A DNA stretch of 43,232 bases from Elusimicrobiota bacterium (GTDB lineage: Bacteria; Elusimicrobiota; UBA5214; JBBAAG01). Position numbers and translations under genes: made by a program. The first letter of the stretch is position 1. The number at the start of each line of letters is the position of its first letter. The notes under the pieces were generated by a model. That model worked only from the letters and a program-made list of their open reading frames with translations, did no database searches and was not told the origin of the DNA. Positions 17,469-26,687 of this stretch are shown here, piece by piece. The stretch covers positions 1 to 43,232 of the forward strand of contig JBBAAG010000018.1 in the NCBI GenBank assembly GCA_041658405.1, written 5' to 3'.

Positions 17469-20400
17469 TTAACTATTTTGTTCCTTAATTTCTTTGTGAT
17501 ACTCCTGGATTGATTTTATTGTAATCTTGCCTTTAGTAAGCGATTCAATACCATTAATTGCAGCAAGAGCGCCTGACATTGTGGTGATATACGGCAAATT
17601 TTGCTGTACCGCAACACTGCGGATAGAGATCTGGTCATACTTAACCAACCCTTTCCCAATCGTCGGGGTGTTAATCAATAGTTTTACTTCACGGTTTTTG
17701 ATTAAATCCACGGTATTCGGCCTTGCGCCTTCGTGTACTTTGAATACCGGTGTTACCTCTATACCGTTTTCTTTGAGATAATCTGCAGTCCCTTTTGTCG
17801 CAACTATTGTAAACCCGAGTTTAACAAGTTTTTGTGCTATCCGCAAAGCAGTTTTGCGGTCACGTTCTTTTACTGAAATAAAAACCTTACCTTCGGTTGG
17901 GAGTTCAGTCCCCGCACCAAGTTCGGCTTTAGTATAAGCTTTACCAAAATCTGTATCTATCCCCATAACTTCACCCGTAGATTTCATCTCCGGGCTAAGA
18001 ATAGGATCTACCCCCGGGAAACGGTTAAACGGAAACACAGCTTCTTTAACAGCAGTATGTTTTATCTCAACTTCTTTAGTAATCCCAAGTTGTACCAATG
18101 TTTTACCGGTCATAATTTTTGCTGCAAGTTTAGCCCATGCTACGCCGGTAGCTTTACTAACAAACGGTATAGTACGTGACGCGCGGGGGTTGACCTCAAG
18201 TATATAAACCTCATTATCTTTTACAGCGTACTGAATATTCATTAATCCGATTACATTAAGTTCTTTTGCCAGGCCATACGTACTTTCCTTAATTTTTTCA
18301 ACAATTTTTTTACTTAACGAATACGGTGGTATTGCGCATGCACTGTCACCGGAATGTATCCCGGCTTCCTCTATATGCTCCATCACTCCACAGATAATAC
18401 ATTTTGTACCATCAGCAATAGCGTCAACATCAACTTCAATCGCATCCTCCAAAAACTTATCTACCAAGACCGGATGTTCAGAAGATGCGGATACTGCGCG
18501 TGCCATATATTTTGCTAACGCTTCTTCATCATAAACAATTTCCATCGCACGGCCGCCTAAGACATACGACGGGCGGACAAGTACGGGGTAACCGATTGCC
18601 GCGGCAATACTCTTAGCTTCCTCTACTGACATTGCAGTATTCCCCGGTGCGCGTTTTAGGTCAAGTTTTGTCAGTAACTCATCGAACCTCCGCCGGTCCT
18701 CCGCACGGTCAATACTATCACTTGAAGTACCTAAAATATTAACCCCGGCTTTCTGCAGGGGTACTGCGAGGTTCAACGGTGTTTGCCCGCCAAACTGCAC
18801 AATCACGCCTTTAGGTTTTTCTTTATCCACAATATTCAGTACATCTTCCAAAGTCAAAGGTTCAAAATATAATTTATCCGAAGTATCATAATCCGTTGAA
18901 ACAGTTTCAGGGTTACTGTTAACCATAATTGTTTCATACCCATCTTCTTTCAATGCAAATGCTGCGTGGACACAGCAATAATCAAACTCAATCCCCTGCC
19001 CAATGCGGTTAGGCCCGCCACCGAGGATCATAATTTTTTCTTTCTTCGACTTCCGTGTTTCATCTTCATTATCATAGGTAGAATAGTAGTATGGCGTATA
19101 AGCTTCAAATTCAGCAGCACAGGTATCCACTAGTTTGAACACGCTCTCCACACCTTTTTCAATCCTTAACTTACGTATATCTTTTTCCGATACTTTAAAT
19201 ATATACGCTAACTGGCGGTCACTAAACCCTAACTCCTTAGCGTTTCTTATAATTTCAGGAGTAAGAGTATCAAACTTAAATTTTTTTAGCTTATTTTCAA
19301 ACTCAATTATTTCTTTTATATTATCAAGAAACCAGCGGTCAATCTTTGTGATATCATAAATCTCGTCAGTAGTTATCCCGCAGAGAAAAGCGTAACGCAG
19401 ATAAAAAATACGGTCCGCGTTAGGTGTCATAAGGTTCTCACGGATTTTAGATAATAACTGATCATCCGGTGACTTACACATTTCATCAGTAATCTTATCT
19501 TTCCCATCACTCCCCAACCCTGACCGCCCAACTTCCAAAGACCTCAACCCTTTTTGTAACGCTTCCTTAAAAGTCCTCCCGATTGACATTGTCTCCCCGA
19601 CAGATTTCATTGAGGTGGTAAGCACGGGATCCGCAGCCGGGAATTTTTCAAACGTAAACCTCGGGATTTTTACTACGCAATAATCAATGGTAGGTTCAAA
19701 ACTTGCCGGGGTTTCTCTTGTAATATCATTAGGTATTTCATCAAGTGTATATCCTACTGCCAGTTTAGCCGCGATTTTAGCTATCGGGAACCCCGTAGCT
19801 TTTGATGCCAAAGCTGAACTCCGTGATACCCGCGGGTTCATTTCTATGATAACCATCCTGCCGTTATCCTGATTTACCGCGAACTGTATATTAGACCCAC
19901 CGGTTTCCACCCCGATTTCGCGTATAACTTTTATTGATGCGTCACGCATATACTGGTACTCGCGGTCAGTTAAAGTTTGTACCGGAGCAACTGTTATACT
20001 ATCCCCTGTATGCACTCCCATAGGGTCAAGGTTTTCTATGGAACATATAATAACCACATTATCTTTCAGATCACGCATTACTTCGAGTTCAAACTCTTTC
20101 CACCCGATCAGAGATTCTTCCAGCATAATCTCGTGGATCATACTCAACTCAAGCCCTGACGACGCTAATCGCTCAAATTCTTCAATATTATACGCCACCC
20201 CGCCACCGGTACCGCCTAAGGTAAAACTCGGCCGTATGATTATCGGGAATCCTATAGATTTAACCACATTCCGCGCGTCATCCATATTATACGCCTGCCC
20301 GCTGCGGGGAACATCCAACCCTATCCGCTCCATTGCTTGTTTGAACAAGTCACGGTCTTCCGCTTTCTTAATTGCATTCGCATTAGCGCCAATCATTTCA

Positions 20401-20738
20401 ACCGCATACTTTTCAAGTATCCCGCGGTCATGCAAAGTTACCGCGAGGTTAAGAGCAGTCTGACCACCAAGAGTTGGTAATAACGCATTCGGGCGTTCAC
20501 GTTCAATTATTTTTTCCAGGATCTCCGGGGTTAACGGTTCAATATATGTGCGGTCAGCTATCTCAGGGTCAGTCATAATAGTTGCCGGGTTTGAGTTAAC
20601 CAGCACAACTTCGTATCCTTCAGACTTCAACGCTTTACACGCTTGTGTACCTGAATAATCGAACTCACACGCCTGGCTAATGACAATCGGACCGGAACCA
20701 ATCAACAATATTTTTTTAATATCAGTACGTCTCGGCAT
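17469..20738 (-). CDS. carB: carbamoyl-phosphate synthase large subunit
   Basis: Synthesises carbamoyl phosphate from glutamine-derived ammonia, bicarbonate and two ATP for arginine and pyrimidine synthesis. At 1089 aa both homologous ATP-grasp halves are complete: the N-half begins with KILLIGSGPIVISQACEFDY and contains TLGGTGGGVAYN, and the C-half begins near residue 560 with KIMILGGGPNRIGQGIEFDY. Each half keeps an EMNPR/EVNPR motif. The allosteric MGS-like domain covers the last 150 residues. It starts 3 nt after carA and converges with prs at the left. Confidence 0.97.
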   Translation of the reverse strand: MPRRTDIKKILLIGSGPIVISQACEFDYSGTQACKALKSEGYEVVLVNSNPATIMTDPEIADRTYIEPLTPEILEKIIERERPNALLPTLGGQTALNLAVTLHDRGILEKYAVEMIGANANAIKKAEDRDLFKQAMERIGLDVPRSGQAYNMDDARNVVKSIGFPIIIRPSFTLGGTGGGVAYNIEEFERLASSGLELSMIHEIMLEESLIGWKEFELEVMRDLKDNVVIICSIENLDPMGVHTGDSITVAPVQTLTDREYQYMRDASIKVIREIGVETGGSNIQFAVNQDNGRMVIIEMNPRVSRSSALASKATGFPIAKIAAKLAVGYTLDEIPNDITRETPASFEPTIDYCVVKIPRFTFEKFPAADPVLTTSMKSVGETMSIGRTFKEALQKGLRSLEVGRSGLGSDGKDKITDEMCKSPDDQLLSKIRENLMTPNADRIFYLRYAFLCGITTDEIYDITKIDRWFLDNIKEIIEFENKLKKFKFDTLTPEIIRNAKELGFSDRQLAYIFKVSEKDIRKLRIEKGVESVFKLVDTCAAEFEAYTPYYYSTYDNEDETRKSKKEKIMILGGGPNRIGQGIEFDYCCVHAAFALKEDGYETIMVNSNPETVSTDYDTSDKLYFEPLTLEDVLNIVDKEKPKGVIVQFGGQTPLNLAVPLQKAGVNILGTSSDSIDRAEDRRRFDELLTKLDLKRAPGNTAMSVEEAKSIAAAIGYPVLVRPSYVLGGRAMEIVYDEEALAKYMARAVSASSEHPVLVDKFLEDAIEVDVDAIADGTKCIICGVMEHIEEAGIHSGDSACAIPPYSLSKKIVEKIKESTYGLAKELNVIGLMNIQYAVKDNEVYILEVNPRASRTIPFVSKATGVAWAKLAAKIMTGKTLVQLGITKEVEIKHTAVKEAVFPFNRFPGVDPILSPEMKSTGEVMGIDTDFGKAYTKAELGAGTELPTEGKVFISVKERDRKTALRIAQKLVKLGFTIVATKGTADYLKENGIEVTPVFKVHEGARPNTVDLIKNREVKLLINTPTIGKGLVKYDQISIRSVAVQQNLPYITTMSGALAAINGIESLTKGKITIKSIQEYHKEIKEQNS

Positions 20739-20741
20739 ATA

Positions 20742-21839
20742 TTATTTTTTCTCCATTAAATCTATAAACTGCTTAAACAGGTACGCGGAATCATGCGGGC
20801 CCGGGGATGCTTCGGGATGGTACTGCACAGAAAATATAGGTAGTTTGGTATGCTTCATCCCTTCATTAGTTTTATCGTAAAGATTTAAATGCGTCAACAT
20901 AACATCTTTATCCGGGATTGATTTTATATCCACACAAAAACCATGGTTTTGCGATGTAATACACACTTTATTGGTCACTAAATCCTTAACAGGATGATTA
21001 CCCCCGTGATGGCCGAACTTAAGTTTATACGTCTTACCCTTGAATCCCAACCCCAGCATCTGATGCCCAAGGCAAATACCGAATATCGGAAGGTACATCT
21101 CTCCCTTACGGTTTTTTTCTATCATCACTGACACCTGACGTGCAAGATAGGGTAATCCTTCAGGATCACCCGGCCCGTTGGATAAAACAACGCCATCAGG
21201 TTTTAATTCAAAAACTTCTTCCGCTGTGGCTAGGACCGGTACTACGGTAACCCTGCATCCTGACTCCTGAAGTTTTCTTAGAATATTATGCTTCACTCCG
21301 CAGTCAAAAACTACTACATGATATTTTCCGTCTGTATTCCACTTATACGTTTTCTTGATACTAACTTCTTTAACCATATCACGCCCTACCAAGCCAGGAG
21401 CGGATTCAAGTTTTTTCTCTAAACTCTTAGGATCGTCATCAATTGTGGAGATAATACCTTTTAACGCGCCTTTTGTGCGGATACGGCGGGTGATCATCCG
21501 CGTATCAATACCTTCAATCGCGATAATCTTATTTTTTTCGAGATACTCTTCGAGTGACATTTTTGAACGCCAGTTACTCATCACGCGGCTAAGTTCTTTC
21601 ACCACAAACCCTTCGACATACACTTTATTAGATTCCACGTCTTCAGTATTAACCCCGTAGTTTCCTATAAGCGGGTATGTCATCATAACAATCTGTCCTT
21701 TATATGACGGGTCGGTAAGGATTTCCTGGTAACCTGACATACTGGTATTGAACACAACCTCGCCGGTAGTTTCTCCTTTAGCGCCAAAACTTTCACCGGT
21801 AAGTATTGTTCCGTCTTCGAGCAGTATCACAGCTTTCAT
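20742..21839 (-). CDS. carA: carbamoyl-phosphate synthase small subunit (glutamine amidotransferase)
   Basis: Hydrolyses glutamine and channels ammonia to CarB. The 365-aa protein has the N-terminal CPSase small-chain domain (LEDGTILTGESFGAKG) and a class I glutaminase domain with the nucleophile in FGICLGHQMLGLGF, the SNGPGDPEGLPY motif and the catalytic His-Glu pair in VQYHPEASPGPHDSAY. It lies first in the carAB operon, with carB 3 nt downstream, and has a promoter at 21897-21925. Confidence 0.97.
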   Translation of the reverse strand: MKAVILLEDGTILTGESFGAKGETTGEVVFNTSMSGYQEILTDPSYKGQIVMMTYPLIGNYGVNTEDVESNKVYVEGFVVKELSRVMSNWRSKMSLEEYLEKNKIIAIEGIDTRMITRRIRTKGALKGIISTIDDDPKSLEKKLESAPGLVGRDMVKEVSIKKTYKWNTDGKYHVVVFDCGVKHNILRKLQESGCRVTVVPVLATAEEVFELKPDGVVLSNGPGDPEGLPYLARQVSVMIEKNRKGEMYLPIFGICLGHQMLGLGFKGKTYKLKFGHHGGNHPVKDLVTNKVCITSQNHGFCVDIKSIPDKDVMLTHLNLYDKTNEGMKHTKLPIFSVQYHPEASPGPHDSAYLFKQFIDLMEKK

Positions 21840-21896
21840 GGAGTTAATATAACCGCTTTCTAAATTTATCCATACTAGTTGCTACAAATTGTAATA

Positions 21897-21925
21897 ATGA
21901 TACACAAAAACGTACTGCTTGGCAA
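21897..21925 (-). promoter_or_regulatory. sigma70-type promoter of carAB
   Basis: On the minus strand TTGCCA (21920-21925) and TATCAT (21897-21902) are separated by exactly 17 nt; each hexamer matches 5/6. Predicted transcription starts near 21890, giving a leader of about 50 nt. No obvious arginine or pyrimidine operator or attenuator was seen in the short leader. Confidence 0.6.
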
Positions 21926-21981
21926 GTAAAAAAGATTCCATTATATTACTACTTCCGCACATCTACTGCTATATATTACCA

Positions 21982-23670
21982 TTAGTTACAAGCAAGCAAC
22001 TTCACAAGTTGCGGCGATATCTGTGTATACCCGCACTCCTGTGCTTTTGTCAGATGAAACCGTGCATAATCGTACCGGTTTGCCTGGCAATACATTACCG
22101 CAAGGTCGTAATGCGCCTCTGCGTAGTCAGGATTGAGTTTGAGTGTATCCTTCCAAAACTTTTCCGCTAGGTCAAAACGGTTAGACCGGTAGTATAACAA
22201 ACCAAGGTTGAAATGAGCAATGTCGTAGGACGGGTTGATCCTCAATTCATTGTTAAACTCCTGTTCAGCTTCACTTAACATATTTTTATTGGAGTATATC
22301 AACCCAAGATTATTATGTGCCATAGGTTCGTAAGGGTTTAACTCCAACGCTTTTCTATAATGAAATTCCGCTTTATCAAAATCATTACCAAAGTAATACA
22401 TCACCCCGAGATTCCTGTGTGCCAACGGCGACGCAGGCGAACCTTTTACCGCTGCCTGCCAAAACGGTAGTTTGTCACTAAACACAGATGAATATGTGAA
22501 AGTAACTAAACTCAGCAATGTTATCACTACAACTTTTATAATGTTAACTATACTCCCATTATTTTTAATCTCTTCCCCAACCCTTGTTTCCAACAAAAAA
22601 ATGAGGAACCCGATAACCGGGAAATACATTCTGTGCTCATATAATTCAACCCCATACTTTTTATCAGGCCGCGCAAAGGATGGAATCATAAAAAGTATTA
22701 GCCATAAAATACCGAATACCAGGTAGTACCACCGCTTCTTTGAGGTTAATATCACTAGTACCACACATATTATTACGGAAATAATACCGTATACAAACGA
22801 TGTGTCCTGCATTAACGCCAGAGGGGATAAGTTGAACGGCAATAATATTTTTCCAAGAAACTGTATAACTGCTGGCGAATTAATAACCATACCCAGTATC
22901 AAATCAAATATACTTAACTTGATAGGCTCTTCCAACGCCATCCCACGTAGAATATACCATAAGGCCGTAACTGCGATCCCTGCAGTTAAGGCAGTTATTA
23001 TTCCCCAATTTTCTGTAGTTCCGTCTTCCCTGCGTTTTATCCACCAGTATGCGAAGTACAAAAATAGTACCAGTACTGCCGTTTCTTTTGTAAACATCGC
23101 ACCTGCAAATCCTAACACAGCTATCACCGCGCTCCTTACACTTCTTTTTTCAAGAAAATTAAGGTAACTAACCAGAGAAATCAGGATAAATAATGTTACT
23201 AAAGAATCATTCCGCCCGGGAATCCATGCAATTGCCTGTGTCAGTACTGGGAGAACCGCAAAAATTGCGGACACAAAAAATGATGATGGTTCAGGATATG
23301 ACATTTTTTGCAACAGTTTATAGAGCAAAAAACAGTTTAGCAGATGAATCACTATATTACTTAGATGATACCCCCATGGATTCACTCCCGAAAATTGCGC
23401 GTCAAGGATAAATGATACAGTCAATAAAGGGCGGTAATATATATCATTACCATGCAATAAACGGAAAACATCCTGTTTAAACGCTGTGAATACATTATTT
23501 ATATTCTGGAGAAACCTTATGTTGTCTATAATTAGAAAGTTGTCATCGAAATACACGTAATTAAAAAATACGGTACGAAGGTATACGGCTAGGGATAACA
23601 TGGTTAATAATATGTATGGAAGAACTGACTTTGTTGTTGCCGATAGTTTCATTTTATACAATATCATCAA
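21982..23670 (-). CDS. multipass membrane glycosyltransferase-like protein with C-terminal TPR repeats
   Basis: A 562-aa protein with about 10 membrane segments and a soluble C-terminal TPR array, like TMTC/PMT-type GT-C proteins. Near the N-terminus a YFDDN motif (first extracytoplasmic loop, about 40-44) carries the acidic pair usual in GT-C enzymes, and EHRMYFPVIGFLIFLL lies late in the membrane domain. From about residue 425 four TPRs follow each other (AHRNLGVMYYFGNDFDKAE, AHNNLGLIYSNKNMLSEAE, AHFNLGLLYYRSNRFDLAE, AHYDLAVMYCQANRYDYAR). Protein O-glycosylation is a fair guess. It lies 3 nt downstream of tRNA-Asp with no clear ribosome-binding site; the start could be the TTG at 23670 or the ATG at 23652. 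Confidence 0.75.
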   Translation of the reverse strand: MMILYKMKLSATTKSVLPYILLTMLSLAVYLRTVFFNYVYFDDNFLIIDNIRFLQNINNVFTAFKQDVFRLLHGNDIYYRPLLTVSFILDAQFSGVNPWGYHLSNIVIHLLNCFLLYKLLQKMSYPEPSSFFVSAIFAVLPVLTQAIAWIPGRNDSLVTLFILISLVSYLNFLEKRSVRSAVIAVLGFAGAMFTKETAVLVLFLYFAYWWIKRREDGTTENWGIITALTAGIAVTALWYILRGMALEEPIKLSIFDLILGMVINSPAVIQFLGKILLPFNLSPLALMQDTSFVYGIISVIICVVLVILTSKKRWYYLVFGILWLILFMIPSFARPDKKYGVELYEHRMYFPVIGFLIFLLETRVGEEIKNNGSIVNIIKVVVITLLSLVTFTYSSVFSDKLPFWQAAVKGSPASPLAHRNLGVMYYFGNDFDKAEFHYRKALELNPYEPMAHNNLGLIYSNKNMLSEAEQEFNNELRINPSYDIAHFNLGLLYYRSNRFDLAEKFWKDTLKLNPDYAEAHYDLAVMYCQANRYDYARFHLTKAQECGYTQISPQLVKLLACN

Positions 23671-23673
23671 TTT

Positions 23674-23752
23674 TGGCGGGGTCGACGAGATTTGAACTCG
23701 CGATCTTCAGCTTGACAGGCTGACGTGTTAGACCAGGCTACACTACGACCCC
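23674..23752 (-). tRNA. tRNA-Asp(GUC), 3' CCA encoded
   Basis: Full cloverleaf on the minus strand: acceptor GGGGTCG pairs perfectly with CGACCCC, the D-stem is GTGT/ACAC, the anticodon stem TCAGC/GCTGA encloses loop CTGTCAA (anticodon GTC), and the T-arm has TTCAAAT. Discriminator G at 23677 is followed by CCA in the genome (23674-23676). Confidence 0.97.
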
Positions 23753-23813
23753 GTTCACTAACATACTAGAAGTTGTCGGAACATTATACAATACTTATCT
23801 CAAAAAACAAACC

Positions 23814-23886
23814 TGGGTGGCACCGGGCTTGAACCGATGACCTTTGCCTTGTAAGGGCAACGCTCTCCCAACTGAGCTAGCCGCCC
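23814..23886 (-). tRNA. tRNA-Val(UAC) beside an integrase; one acceptor-stem mismatch
   Basis: Cloverleaf on the minus strand: D-stem GCTC/GAGC, anticodon stem TTGCC/GGCAA around CTTACAA (anticodon TAC), T-loop TTCAAGC. The acceptor strands GGGCGGC and GCCACCC pair except for a C4-A69 mismatch. No CCA is encoded, unlike tRNA-Asp 61 bp away. The integrase gene ends only 6 nt beyond the 5' end, so this tRNA is the likely attachment site. Confidence 0.95.
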
Positions 23887-23892
23887 GAAATA

Positions 23893-25005
23893 CTATCCTT
23901 TCCCGACGACAAACGCTTCTTGTTTCGCTCCCGATATTTCAGGGCTATTTTTGCCAAGTGTCCAAAAAGCGTCCGTTAGAGCACTCAGTGTTTCCAGCGC
24001 CTGGCTTTTATGATCCGGCGCCAGATGACTATACCTCATAGTCATTTCTATTGACTTATGCCCCACTAGTTCCCTCACTGTATATATATCTACTCCATGC
24101 AATACAAGCTGAGAACAAAACGTATGCCTCAGGTCATGGAACCTAAAATCTTTGATATTCGCTTTCTTCATAACTGTATGAAACGCTTTCTTCACGTCTC
24201 TGAACGGACTTCCGTCACTTTTACAAAAAACATATGGGCTTGTCGGATGCTTCTTTATATTAGACAAAACCTTCAACATAGCGCTATTCATTGATATTTT
24301 CCGGGAAACCTTATTCTTCGCTAATGAAGATGGTATATGTATTGTTTTGTTTACCATATCTACATTATCCCACTGCAACTGGAAGATCTCACCACGACGC
24401 ATGCCAGTATTTATCGCCGTAACAATTATATCCCTCAAATATCCTTCAGATACGCTCAGTAGTTTTTTGATTTCTTCAGCTGAGAGGAACCTAATCCTTC
24501 TATCATCACAAAATAATTTCTTTACCTTTGCTGCGGGATTTTCATCAGCAAGTTTCCACTCAATCGCCTTGCTGAATATACTTTTGATGAACGACAACTC
24601 TTTATTCACTGTTGCCGGTTTGACAACATCTTTCCTAAAGGCTTTATATTTTTCAACATCCAAAGACCCTATATCGCAAACATACTTATTTCCAAAATAT
24701 TCAATAACATGTTTAGCACAAACGACGTCTCTAAAAAACGACCTTTTATTGTTTTTAGAATATTCGTTTAAGTACGTCTTAATGATCTCAGCCAACTTTG
24801 TCCTCAACTTCTTCTTTATATCTAAGAACTTATTTTCCGCAACCTCTACTCTGCGTTTCTTAAGTACCGTTTCGGCCAACTTCTTGTCTGTACCAATTTT
24901 TTCTCTTTTTCGTCGGCCATACACATAGTAATCCAAATACCAATTACCATTCTTTTCATACATGCCAGAGACTTTACGTTTTTGACAGCGGTTCTGCATT
25001 AGCAT
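23893..25005 (-). CDS. int: tyrosine-recombinase integrase
   Basis: Site-specific integrase of 370 aa that probably inserted the element at tRNA-Val. It has an N-terminal AP2-like arm-binding region (ENGNWYLDYYVYGRRKR-type, about 17-36), a core-binding SAM-like domain and a C-terminal catalytic domain with the Arg in NTGMRRGEIFQLQW, the HDLRHTF box (HxxR) and GHKSIEMTMRYSH, which holds the third His and the Tyr nucleophile region. The start at 25005 has GGGAAGG 8 nt upstream. It is the last gene of the long minus-strand operon, 67 nt after the xis-like gene. Confidence 0.93.
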   Translation of the reverse strand: MLMQNRCQKRKVSGMYEKNGNWYLDYYVYGRRKREKIGTDKKLAETVLKKRRVEVAENKFLDIKKKLRTKLAEIIKTYLNEYSKNNKRSFFRDVVCAKHVIEYFGNKYVCDIGSLDVEKYKAFRKDVVKPATVNKELSFIKSIFSKAIEWKLADENPAAKVKKLFCDDRRIRFLSAEEIKKLLSVSEGYLRDIIVTAINTGMRRGEIFQLQWDNVDMVNKTIHIPSSLAKNKVSRKISMNSAMLKVLSNIKKHPTSPYVFCKSDGSPFRDVKKAFHTVMKKANIKDFRFHDLRHTFCSQLVLHGVDIYTVRELVGHKSIEMTMRYSHLAPDHKSQALETLSALTDAFWTLGKNSPEISGAKQEAFVVGKG

Positions 25006-25072
25006 AAATTATGCCTTCCCCGCCGTCCCTAGCTCTGTGTTAATATACATAATTGCCTCTTATAAGTCAAAA

Positions 25073-25267
25073 TCAATCTTTCTCATATTTTAAAATATCG
25101 ATTTTGTGTCGTTCTATCCACTGATCGATATCTTTCTTGTCAAACTTCACCAACCGGCCACACTTGACATAAGGAATCTTGCGTTGCCATATCCAGGAAT
25201 AGATTGTATTTTTGCTCAAACCCAAGTATTCTGAGACTTCTGTGATACTCAGCAACTTTTGTTCCAT
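25073..25267 (-). CDS. AlpA/Xis-type helix-turn-helix DNA-binding protein
   Basis: A 64-aa winged-helix protein of the MerR-like excisionase/AlpA class (helix-turn-helix domain 17). The family pattern is clear: LLSITEVSEYLGLSKNTIYSW (HTH, residues 5-25), RKIPYVKCGRLVKFDKKDID (wing, about 29-48), then IDQWIERHK. ATG at 25267 is chosen because AAGGAA lies 7 nt upstream and the domain begins there. Its position between primase and integrase fits a recombination directionality factor that favours excision. Confidence 0.88.
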   Translation of the reverse strand: MEQKLLSITEVSEYLGLSKNTIYSWIWQRKIPYVKCGRLVKFDKKDIDQWIERHKIDILKYEKD

Positions 25268-25268
25268 A

Positions 25269-26231
25269 CTATTCCTTAAGATTATGTTTTTTACTTCTAG
25301 AATAATTTTGTGTGTAATACTGGCATTGATTCTTAGAACAGTCCAGATACTGGCTGATTTTCCCCTGACAAGAATATATATAATGGTTATTATATACACC
25401 ATATAATATATTGTTTATTTCACTAATCGTAAGCTCACTCTCGTTTTGCCAGTTCCATGCCAGAAGTATACCCAGGGTCTTCTCCCGGGAATAACCATAG
25501 TTACGGAATTCACAGGCAACAATATGGGCAACAATATTACGTTGCCCACATTTTGTACCATTCCGCAGAACTTCGAGAACACATGGACGCAGTTGAGAGC
25601 TCTTGTTGTTTTTGTATACGCTGTTTTTTTTGGCATACTGATCTGAGTTTACATTCAATCTTGATAGAGTTTGGACCAAGTCAACTTTTTGCATTTTATG
25701 TAGCAAGGCTAGTTGGTCAGGATAGGGCTGCAATTGTTCATCAACGAATACACATTCGCGTTTGGACACTTGATGTATCCCAAGCGGAGCCTTCACTAAA
25801 TTTCCAGGATATTCAGTACTTGTGGTGTCCTGTTTGGGAAATACTTCGTGGTTAACAGTAATAAGTTTTCCCAATTTACGGGCCAAATGATTCGGTTGAA
25901 TTTCGGTAAAAAATATCCAAAAATGGTAACCCTTACTACCGCTGAATTCAAGATTCACAGGCAAACCTAGAGATTTCAGCTTATTGATAGTTTGAGTTAG
26001 AACATTCATTTCCAGTGTATCGATATCAATACACAGCCACTTGGTTGTGCTGGTTACTGACGAATACAATCCGATAGTAATCTTATGTTCCAGATGTTTT
26101 GCAATGATGTCATCTCCCAGTTTTGAACGTTGAATCCCCCATGTCCCATCAGACTTTTGGTATGGGAACATATCGTCTGTACGGTTCACAAATAACTTCC
26201 TGAATTGTGTTATTGTATCTTGCGATATCAT
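25269..26231 (-). CDS. AEP primase: PriS-like catalytic domain fused to PriL-like Cys domain
   Basis: A 320-aa archaeo-eukaryotic-type primase. The catalytic half shows the metal motif CIDID (D69, D71), the SGSKGYHFWIFF segment (97-108, with H103 of motif II) and KAPLGIH (147-153). The second half (about 213-305) contains RPCVLEVLRNG, GQRN and four or five Cys (217, 228, 288, 298, 303) in the pattern of the PriL C-terminal iron-sulfur domain. So both primase subunits appear fused in one polypeptide, as in some mobile-element primases. GGAGG lies 5 nt before the ATG. It sits 2 nt after the lipoprotein gene and 1 nt before xis. Role inferred: priming DNA replication of the element. Confidence 0.82.
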   Translation of the reverse strand: MISQDTITQFRKLFVNRTDDMFPYQKSDGTWGIQRSKLGDDIIAKHLEHKITIGLYSSVTSTTKWLCIDIDTLEMNVLTQTINKLKSLGLPVNLEFSGSKGYHFWIFFTEIQPNHLARKLGKLITVNHEVFPKQDTTSTEYPGNLVKAPLGIHQVSKRECVFVDEQLQPYPDQLALLHKMQKVDLVQTLSRLNVNSDQYAKKNSVYKNNKSSQLRPCVLEVLRNGTKCGQRNIVAHIVACEFRNYGYSREKTLGILLAWNWQNESELTISEINNILYGVYNNHYIYSCQGKISQYLDCSKNQCQYYTQNYSRSKKHNLKE

Positions 26232-26233
26232 CG

Positions 26234-26680
26234 TTACCTCCGGTAATTTCTGTTAAGATAATTTACCATTCCTCGAGGAAATATATTCAGGTCAGCAGTA
26301 AAACCGGGATTAGTATCCAGCATTCTTTGCCAATATATTTTCGATTGTTCAAATTCTCCGAGTAGGTAGTATGATGCCGATATATACAGGTTGATAGTTT
26401 CCATTTGTTCCCGGGTTATGTACAGGGAATACCTGTTTGTTAAATCATTGAAATAGTTGACACACGTACTGTAATTAAAATGTTTGTAGTAGTTAATACC
26501 CTCCATGACTCTTTCCTGCTTGAGGACATATCTCACTTTCTTTGGTGCATAATATGTCGGCGGCGGTGCTGTGTATATTTGAGCAGGAACGGGGCTCAGT
26601 TCATTTTTTAAGTTGACATAGTCAGTCGCACAGCCAGTAGTGCCAAGTAGTATCAGCACCGGGATAAATATTTTATTCAT
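26234..26680 (-). CDS. small lipoprotein with TPR-like helices
   Basis: A 148-aa protein with a lipoprotein-type signal: MNKIFIPVLILLGTTGC, cysteine at residue 17 (the -3 residue is Thr rather than the usual Leu). After a Pro/Tyr-rich linker (PAQIYTAPPPTYYAPKK), the C-terminal 90 residues form a helical segment with TPR-like features (INLYISASYYLLGEFEQSKIYWQRML), like outer-membrane assembly lipoproteins. An upstream in-frame start at 26734 exists, but it would overlap the PEGA gene and bury the signal peptide, so 26680 is used. It lies 7 nt downstream of the J/PEGA gene and is part of the chaperone operon, placing that module at the envelope. Confidence 0.72.
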   Translation of the reverse strand: MNKIFIPVLILLGTTGCATDYVNLKNELSPVPAQIYTAPPPTYYAPKKVRYVLKQERVMEGINYYKHFNYSTCVNYFNDLTNRYSLYITREQMETINLYISASYYLLGEFEQSKIYWQRMLDTNPGFTADLNIFPRGMVNYLNRNYRR

Positions 26681-26687
26681 ACCGCTA

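Noticed and set aside
17461..17490. AACAAAA/TTTTGTT repeat between prs and carB as a terminator
   Set aside because: The stem is short and AT-only; too weak to call, though the convergent position makes some terminator likely.
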